Both the position numbers and the translations under genes were made by a program. A stretch of DNA of 64,000 bases from contig NZ_CP117879.1 of assembly GCF_028736155.1 (NCBI RefSeq), forward strand, positions 5,146,001 to 5,210,000. Direction: 5' to 3'. The notes beneath the pieces are model-generated. The model ran no database searches. It was not told the DNA's origin and worked only from the letters and a program-made list of their open reading frames with translations. This document shows, one piece after another, positions 59,301 to 64,000 of the stretch; the stretch's first letter is position 1, and every line of letters starts with the position of its first letter. This DNA is from Flavobacterium sp. KACC 22763. GTDB taxonomy: Bacteria; Bacteroidota; Bacteroidia; Flavobacteriales; Flavobacteriaceae.

Positions 59301-60896
59301 ATGCAAAAAATTATATTACTTATAATGATGATAGTTGTTATGGCAACTAAATTATCAGCGCAAGAGAGCGGCAGTTATAAAAAAGTTTTAGACTGGTCTT
59401 ATTGGCAACATGACCCTGTAAAATATGAAATGAATTTTGAAAAAAATCCTGAATCCGAAGATCGAAATATCTTAACCATAAAATCAGTTCAAAATAAAAT
59501 AAAAGGTTTTGGCACTCTTATGAAATCCGTAAAATCTAATTTGTATCAGGATAAAACGCTTAAAATGACCGCTTATGTAAAGACTGAAAATGTAAATTCT
59601 TGGGCGGGACTTTGGATGCGTGTCGATTATTATTCTGCTCGTGTGCTTGCTTTTGATAACATGCAGAACAGACCTATAAAAGGTTCAACTGATTGGACAA
59701 AATATGAAGTTGTTCTATTTGTTCCAAAGGATGCAACATCAATTTCTTATGGAGTTTTATTAGATGGGCCAGGGAAAATTTGGTTTAAAGATGTAAAGCT
59801 AGAAGTAGTTGATGATACTGTTCCAGAAACTGGGTTAACTAAAGGACGAGAGCATAAGGAAATTTCATTTGAAGTAAGAGCAAAAGCGATTGCTGACCAA
59901 ATTAAAAAAATAACAGAGGATGAAAAAAAGGCTTTAAAAGTGGAAGTGGATTCATTAGACAATGAAGCTTCAAAAGGAACAATTTCTAAAGAAAAAGCAG
60001 AAGAGCTTAAATTAAATAAAGCTAAAGTTCACGCTGCCAATATTGAAACCAATGTAGCTATCGAAGAAAATAAATTAAGTCAATTGGTTCAGGATAGAGT
60101 TGATGGAAAAATTGAGACAGAAGATGCAAATAAAAGAAAAGGGACAAAAATTATAATTGGCGATTGCAATGATTGTGATAAAGGAGACCAAACAATCATT
60201 AATCTTACTTCTATGAAAGTATATCATGGACAAAAAGATGTTGATAAGCGTCAATCAAAAAGAACGACTACACAATTTGTTTTTGCTTTTGGAGCAAATA
60301 ATTTAGTGACAGATGGCCAAGTTGCCCATTCAGATTTTAAATATTTGCAATCTCACTTTTATGAATGGGGAATAACTGGGAATACTAGAATTTTTAAAGA
60401 AGATAATTTGCTGCATTTTAAATACGGAATGTCTCTGATGTATAATAATCTGCGAGCTACAGATGATCGCTATTTTGAAAAAAATGGTGCACAAACCGAT
60501 TTAGTGACAAGCCCCGTACATTTAGACGAATCCCGATTTAGAAATGTATATGTAATGGTGCCATTGCATTTGGAGTTTGATTTTACTAAGAAAGAAGTTC
60601 GAGATGGCGTTAATTATTTTAAATCACATAAAAGTGCCAGATTTGGTATAGGAGGTTATGCCGGATTTAGAGTGAAATCAAAACAAATTTTATGTTTTGA
60701 CGATGCAGTTGGAAATGATGTGAAGCAAAAAACAAAGGGTAATTTTAATGTAAATGATTTTAATTATGGACTAAGTACATATGTTGGTTACAAAGCGACA
60801 AGTTTGTATTTGAAATACGATTTACAGCCTTTATTTGAAAAAAATAGTGTTGATCAAAATAATATTTCCTTGGGATTGCGCTTCGATTTCAATTAA
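59301..60896 (+). CDS. Exported three-part protein: sugar-binding-like domain, coiled coil, C-terminal barrel
   Basis: 531 residues with signal peptide (L-S-A-Q). Residues about 25-170 resemble a galactose-binding/jellyroll domain (W-S-Y-W-Q-H-D, G-L-W-M-R-V-D-Y). Residues about 190-285 are a Lys/Glu-rich helical region, probably a coiled coil. Residues from about 320 to the end are beta-rich, ending L-G-L-R-F-D-F-N like an outer-membrane barrel. It follows the anti-sigma-like gene by 38 nt and is probably the output gene or sensor of the sigma system. I recognise no named family. Confidence 0.75.
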   Translation: MQKIILLIMMIVVMATKLSAQESGSYKKVLDWSYWQHDPVKYEMNFEKNPESEDRNILTIKSVQNKIKGFGTLMKSVKSNLYQDKTLKMTAYVKTENVNSWAGLWMRVDYYSARVLAFDNMQNRPIKGSTDWTKYEVVLFVPKDATSISYGVLLDGPGKIWFKDVKLEVVDDTVPETGLTKGREHKEISFEVRAKAIADQIKKITEDEKKALKVEVDSLDNEASKGTISKEKAEELKLNKAKVHAANIETNVAIEENKLSQLVQDRVDGKIETEDANKRKGTKIIIGDCNDCDKGDQTIINLTSMKVYHGQKDVDKRQSKRTTTQFVFAFGANNLVTDGQVAHSDFKYLQSHFYEWGITGNTRIFKEDNLLHFKYGMSLMYNNLRATDDRYFEKNGAQTDLVTSPVHLDESRFRNVYVMVPLHLEFDFTKKEVRDGVNYFKSHKSARFGIGGYAGFRVKSKQILCFDDAVGNDVKQKTKGNFNVNDFNYGLSTYVGYKATSLYLKYDLQPLFEKNSVDQNNISLGLRFDFN

Positions 60897-60925
60897 ATAT
60901 AAAATTAAGTTTAGTTAGTAAAAGG

Positions 60926-60950
60926 GCATCTCGTAAGAGGTGCTTTTTTT
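60926..60950 (+). terminator. Terminator of the sigma factor operon
   Basis: GCATCTC (60926-60932) pairs with GAGGTGC (60937-60943, one G-T pair), followed by seven T. Confidence 0.85.
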
Positions 60951-60985
60951 GGTTTAAAATGATTAAAATTCCAACAAGATTTGCG

Positions 60986-60993
60986 TATTTTTG
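60986..60993 (+). promoter_or_regulatory. dnaG promoter -7 box
   Basis: TATTTTTG, 31 nt before the TTG start codon. Confidence 0.5.
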
Positions 60994-61024
60994 CTAGCTC
61001 TCAACTTTTAAAATTTAATACACT

Positions 61025-63097
61025 TTGATTTCACAAACCACCATTGATTCTGTTTTTGAAACTGCTCGAGTAGAGGAGGTTATTGGCGATTTTGTGAATT
61101 TGAAGCGCGCAGGAAGTAATTTTAAAGGTTTGAGTCCGTTTTCAGATGAGCGTTCGCCGTCGTTCATGGTGTCGCCTGCAAAAGGAATCTGGAAAGATTT
61201 TAGTACGGGAAAGGGAGGGAATTCTGTTAAATTTTTAATGGAGCACTCGCAATTTACCTATCCAGAAGCCATTCGATATTTAGCTAAAAAATACAATATC
61301 GAAATTGAAGAAACCGAACAGACAGAAGCAGAAAAAGCAAATACAGATATTCGTGAAAGTATGTATCTGGTCTCTGAATTTGCTGCCAAATATTTTCAGG
61401 ATGTTTTGGTTAATTCTGAAGAAGGAAAAGCAATTGGTTTGTCTTATTTTAAAGAAAGAGGATTTACCAACGAAACCATTAAGAAATTCAATTTAGGATA
61501 TTCTCCAGAAACTTGGGATGCTTTGACGAAAGAAGCCCTTGGCAAAGGTTATAAATTAGAATTTTTAGAAAGTACAGGTTTAACAATTCCGAGAGAAGAC
61601 CGTCCGTTTGATCGATTTAAAGGTCGTGTGATGTTTCCGATTCAAAGTATGTCGGGCCGTGTTTTAGGTTTTGGAGGGCGTATTTTAACCAATGATAAAA
61701 AAGCCGCAAAATACCTGAATTCGCCAGAAAGTGATATTTACCATAAAAGTAAAGTCCTTTACGGAATTTATCATGCAAAACAATCTATAGCAAAACAAAA
61801 CAACTGTTATTTAGTTGAAGGTTATACCGATGTGATTCAGTTCAGTCAAGCTGGAATAGAAAATGTTGTGGCTTCATCTGGAACAGCTTTAACGCCAGAT
61901 CAGATTCGTTTGATCAATCGTCTGACGCGAAATATCACCGTCCTTTTTGATGGAGATGCTGCGGGTTTACGAGCAGCCATTCGAGGAATTGATTTGATTT
62001 TGGAAGAAGGTATGAATGTTCGTGTTTGTTCTTTTCCTCAAGGAGAAGATCCGGATAGTTTTGCCCGTAAAAATTCGCATGATGATTTAGTTGCTTATCT
62101 AGAAAATAATAGCAAAGACTTTATACAGTTCAAAGCTTCGATTTTAATGGGCGAAGCTAAAAACGACCCAATAAAAAAAGCTGATCTGATTCGCGATATG
62201 GTGGCGAGTATTTCTAAAATACCAGATCGTATTCAGCGCGAGGTTTATATTCAGGAATGTGCTCGAATTATGGATATTTCGGAGCAGGTCTTGACGAGCA
62301 CTTTGGCACAGCTTATTCAGAAAGATATAGCTGACGCTAATAAAAAGCAGAAACAAGAGCAGAAGCCTTTTGAAGTAGTTAGAAATCAGCCTCCACAAAC
62401 AGGTACATTTTCAGGTGGAGATCCAGAAGATCCGAGAACTGGTCCGCCAGAAGGTTATGACTATCCAGGAGATCCAGGATATTATCCGCCAGAACAAACT
62501 CAAAAAGTAGATATTTTATATGTTTTTGAAAGGAAAGTCATTGAGATTTTGCTATTGTACGGAAGTGTTGTCGAAAGTTTCGAAGATGTTTTCTTGAAAG
62601 CAGATGAAGAAGGAAATGTAAAAGAAGTTTCGGAAAAAAGACAATATAAAGTGTTTGAGAAAATATATTTGAGTCTTCAAGAAGATGAGGTAGAATTGTC
62701 GAATATCTTATTTCAAAATATTTACAATAACATTATCGCTTTTTACAATCAAAATGAGACTTTTAGTTTAGATAAATATTTGATGCATCTAGAGCCTGAA
62801 TTTGCTCAAGAAGTGACCAATATTTTAATGGAAGATGAAAGGCTGACTATTCATAATTGGGAAGGGCAGAATATTTTCCCAAAACACAAAAGCGAAACCA
62901 TAGAGCAGAATGTTTCTGATACGATATTTTCTATGAGATGGTATTTGGTATCTGGAATTATTGCAGAATTAAAGAATTCTCTTTTAACCGATCCACAAGA
63001 AGATAACTCAGAAATTTTAAGTATGGTGATAGATTATTCTAAACTGCTGAATAATTTTTCGAAAAAACTAGGCCGAGTAGTGGTGCCTTATCACTAA
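61025..63097 (+). CDS. dnaG: DNA primase
   Basis: Makes RNA primers for replication. 690 residues from a TTG start codon (M-I-S-Q-T-T-I-D, the usual beginning). The zinc-binding domain at about 1-100 keeps its shape, but all metal ligands are replaced: the usual C-P-F-H is S-P-F-S and the later C-x2-C is D-F-S-T. The catalytic TOPRIM core is intact (Y-L-V-E-G-Y-T-D-V near 265, L-F-D-G-D-A-A-G near 310). A Pro-rich linker (about 455-490) precedes the helicase-binding domain. Lacking zinc ligands appears to be a lineage trait rather than damage. Confidence 0.96.
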   Translation: MISQTTIDSVFETARVEEVIGDFVNLKRAGSNFKGLSPFSDERSPSFMVSPAKGIWKDFSTGKGGNSVKFLMEHSQFTYPEAIRYLAKKYNIEIEETEQTEAEKANTDIRESMYLVSEFAAKYFQDVLVNSEEGKAIGLSYFKERGFTNETIKKFNLGYSPETWDALTKEALGKGYKLEFLESTGLTIPREDRPFDRFKGRVMFPIQSMSGRVLGFGGRILTNDKKAAKYLNSPESDIYHKSKVLYGIYHAKQSIAKQNNCYLVEGYTDVIQFSQAGIENVVASSGTALTPDQIRLINRLTRNITVLFDGDAAGLRAAIRGIDLILEEGMNVRVCSFPQGEDPDSFARKNSHDDLVAYLENNSKDFIQFKASILMGEAKNDPIKKADLIRDMVASISKIPDRIQREVYIQECARIMDISEQVLTSTLAQLIQKDIADANKKQKQEQKPFEVVRNQPPQTGTFSGGDPEDPRTGPPEGYDYPGDPGYYPPEQTQKVDILYVFERKVIEILLLYGSVVESFEDVFLKADEEGNVKEVSEKRQYKVFEKIYLSLQEDEVELSNILFQNIYNNIIAFYNQNETFSLDKYLMHLEPEFAQEVTNILMEDERLTIHNWEGQNIFPKHKSETIEQNVSDTIFSMRWYLVSGIIAELKNSLLTDPQEDNSEILSMVIDYSKLLNNFSKKLGRVVVPYH

Positions 63098-63103
63098 AAA
63101 GAG

Positions 63104-63147
63104 AAAAACTCTATCTAATTTGATGAATCAAAAAAGTTAGAGTTTTT
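63104..63147. terminator. Terminator between dnaG and the response regulator
   Basis: AAAAACTCTA (63104-63113) pairs with TAGAGTTTTT (63138-63147) across a 24-nt loop. It lies between convergent genes. Confidence 0.65.
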
Positions 63148-63189
63148 ATAATTTTTTGACTGCTTAAATTTTAAGCTAGTCGATTTAAA

Positions 63190-63819
63190 TTAAATAATTT
63201 CTAAAGTCTTAGCTTTGTTTACTAAGTCAACCAAATTAGTAACGTTTAATTTTGTTAATAATCTCAGTTTGTAAGTACTGATCGTTTTTTCGTTCAGATT
63301 TAAGATTTTAGAGATTTCATTGTTTTTCTTACCATCACTTAAGTAACGTAAAACTTCGATCTCACGGTTAGAAAGTTTTCTGTACAGACGCTCACTTTTG
63401 CTTTGTTTAGCAATAAGTGCCATGTTTTTACGTACTGTTTCGTTGATGATAATTTTTCCTTCGTGTACTTTAATAATAGAATGACCTAATGTTTCAAGTT
63501 TTTCTGTTTTGTGCACATACCCAGAAACTCCTGCTTTAATTGCGTTTGGAGCGTACATTTGCTCAGCAAGATCACTGAAAATAACAATTTTTGTTTTTGG
63601 GAAATTTTTCAGAATTGATTTGATTTCGAAGATGCTTGAAAGCCCTTCTAGTTCTAAATCTAAGATTAGAATATCGATTTCCTTCGTTTGAAGGATATCT
63701 CTAACCATTGAAAAATTGCCTACATTGGCAACAATTGAAATTTGATCGTGGTCTTTGAAATAAGACTTAACGCCAAAGTGCGTCACAGGATGATTGTCTG
63801 CTAGACATACTTTAATCAT
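63190..63819 (-). CDS. NarL/LuxR-family response regulator
   Basis: 209 residues: a receiver domain with the acidic pocket A-D-N-H and the phosphoacceptor Asp54 in L-I-L-D-L-E-L-E-G, Lys in the K-T-E-K segment, then a LuxR helix-turn-helix (L-S-N-R-E-I-E-V-L-R-Y-L-S-D-G through K-T-I-S-T-Y-K-L-R-L-L-T-K-L). The usual Asp-Asp pair at the pocket is Ala-Asp-Asn-His, so one acidic residue is Asn. No histidine kinase is adjacent in the window; it may answer to a distant one. Confidence 0.93.
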   Translation of the reverse strand: MIKVCLADNHPVTHFGVKSYFKDHDQISIVANVGNFSMVRDILQTKEIDILILDLELEGLSSIFEIKSILKNFPKTKIVIFSDLAEQMYAPNAIKAGVSGYVHKTEKLETLGHSIIKVHEGKIIINETVRKNMALIAKQSKSERLYRKLSNREIEVLRYLSDGKKNNEISKILNLNEKTISTYKLRLLTKLNVTNLVDLVNKAKTLEII

Positions 63820-64000
63820 AATTTTTACCTTTTTTAGAATTGTTCATGTTTTTGGAACGGTAAAATTAATAAATAAATTCTGTAATAACTCGCAGAGAAT
63901 GTTAAAATGTGTTATTTTAACGTTTTTGGTATTAAACAAACTGGAATTGGATCCATTTTATGCTTGTTGCTGGTGTTTAATCGTTTATAAATTTCAAAGA
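63820..64000. other. Right-edge intergenic sequence
   Basis: 181 AT-rich bases upstream of the response regulator. I see no convincing start of another gene, no repeat arm and no clear promoter box. Confidence 0.4.

Overview
The window is chromosomal DNA of a Flavobacterium-like member of the Bacteroidota. The evidence is the low G+C content, dense TAnnTTTG (-7) promoter boxes with occasional TTG/TTTG at -33, a gene for the type IX secretion system plug protein, DUF983, DUF6702 and DUF6370 family genes, a flavobacterial-type DnaG, and beta-barrel proteins next to an ECF sigma factor. No prophage, classical insertion sequence, CRISPR array or rRNA operon is visible. Most genes are housekeeping.

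Layout. 1-5.7 kb: an Ala-rich lipoprotein cut by the window edge, the Kdo transferase waaA, a sugar aminotransferase / NTF2-like / galE cluster (surface glycans), and a DMT exporter. 5.8-11.4 kb: fabD, DUF983, an AraC regulator, and YceI, a small 4Fe-4S protein and pirin; the YceI and pirin genes share a promoter module. 11.4-17.2 kb: the glyoxylate shunt (aceB, aceA) divergent from an ScfR/RamB-type regulator with a 14-bp palindrome between them, then a Crp-like regulator. 17.4-30.1 kb: purT, a U32 (RlhA-type) protein, a frameshifted RibD-C/DHFR-like gene, an aminotransferase, a fatty-acid desaturase, rsmG, pruA, apaG and the T9SS plug gene. 30.2-38.5 kb: a SNF2 helicase, a methyltransferase, a repeat-bounded GxxExxY gene, map, DUF445 and gpmI. 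39-42 kb: two convergent L,D-transpeptidase genes and two identical tRNA-Gly genes. 42.3-48.2 kb: pepE and a five-gene operon of three paralogous carboxypeptidase-regulatory-like exported proteins, a DUF6702 protein and an M1 metallopeptidase. 48.3-57.8 kb: tatA, PAP2, an O-methyltransferase, a porin-like barrel with YceI-family proteins behind two FNR-box-like promoters, rlmN, and a polyprenyl synthase. 58-64 kb: an ECF sigma / anti-sigma-like / coiled-coil barrel operon behind an ECF-type promoter, dnaG, and a NarL-type response regulator.

The most unusual layer lies between the genes. At least seven sequence families of intergenic inverted repeats share one syntax: each arm repeats a short word two to four times at a spacing of about 8-10 nt, and the other arm is its inverted copy. 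The arms nest around other palindromic cores, sit against stop codons, and in one case enclose a gene for a GxxExxY (PD-(D/E)XK-like) protein. I regard this as the best candidate in the window for an undescribed system.

Two pairs of promoters carry a palindrome exactly 22 nt upstream of the -7 box, where a class II activator would bind: YceI with pirin, and the two exported YceI paralogs. These are concrete regulon predictions.
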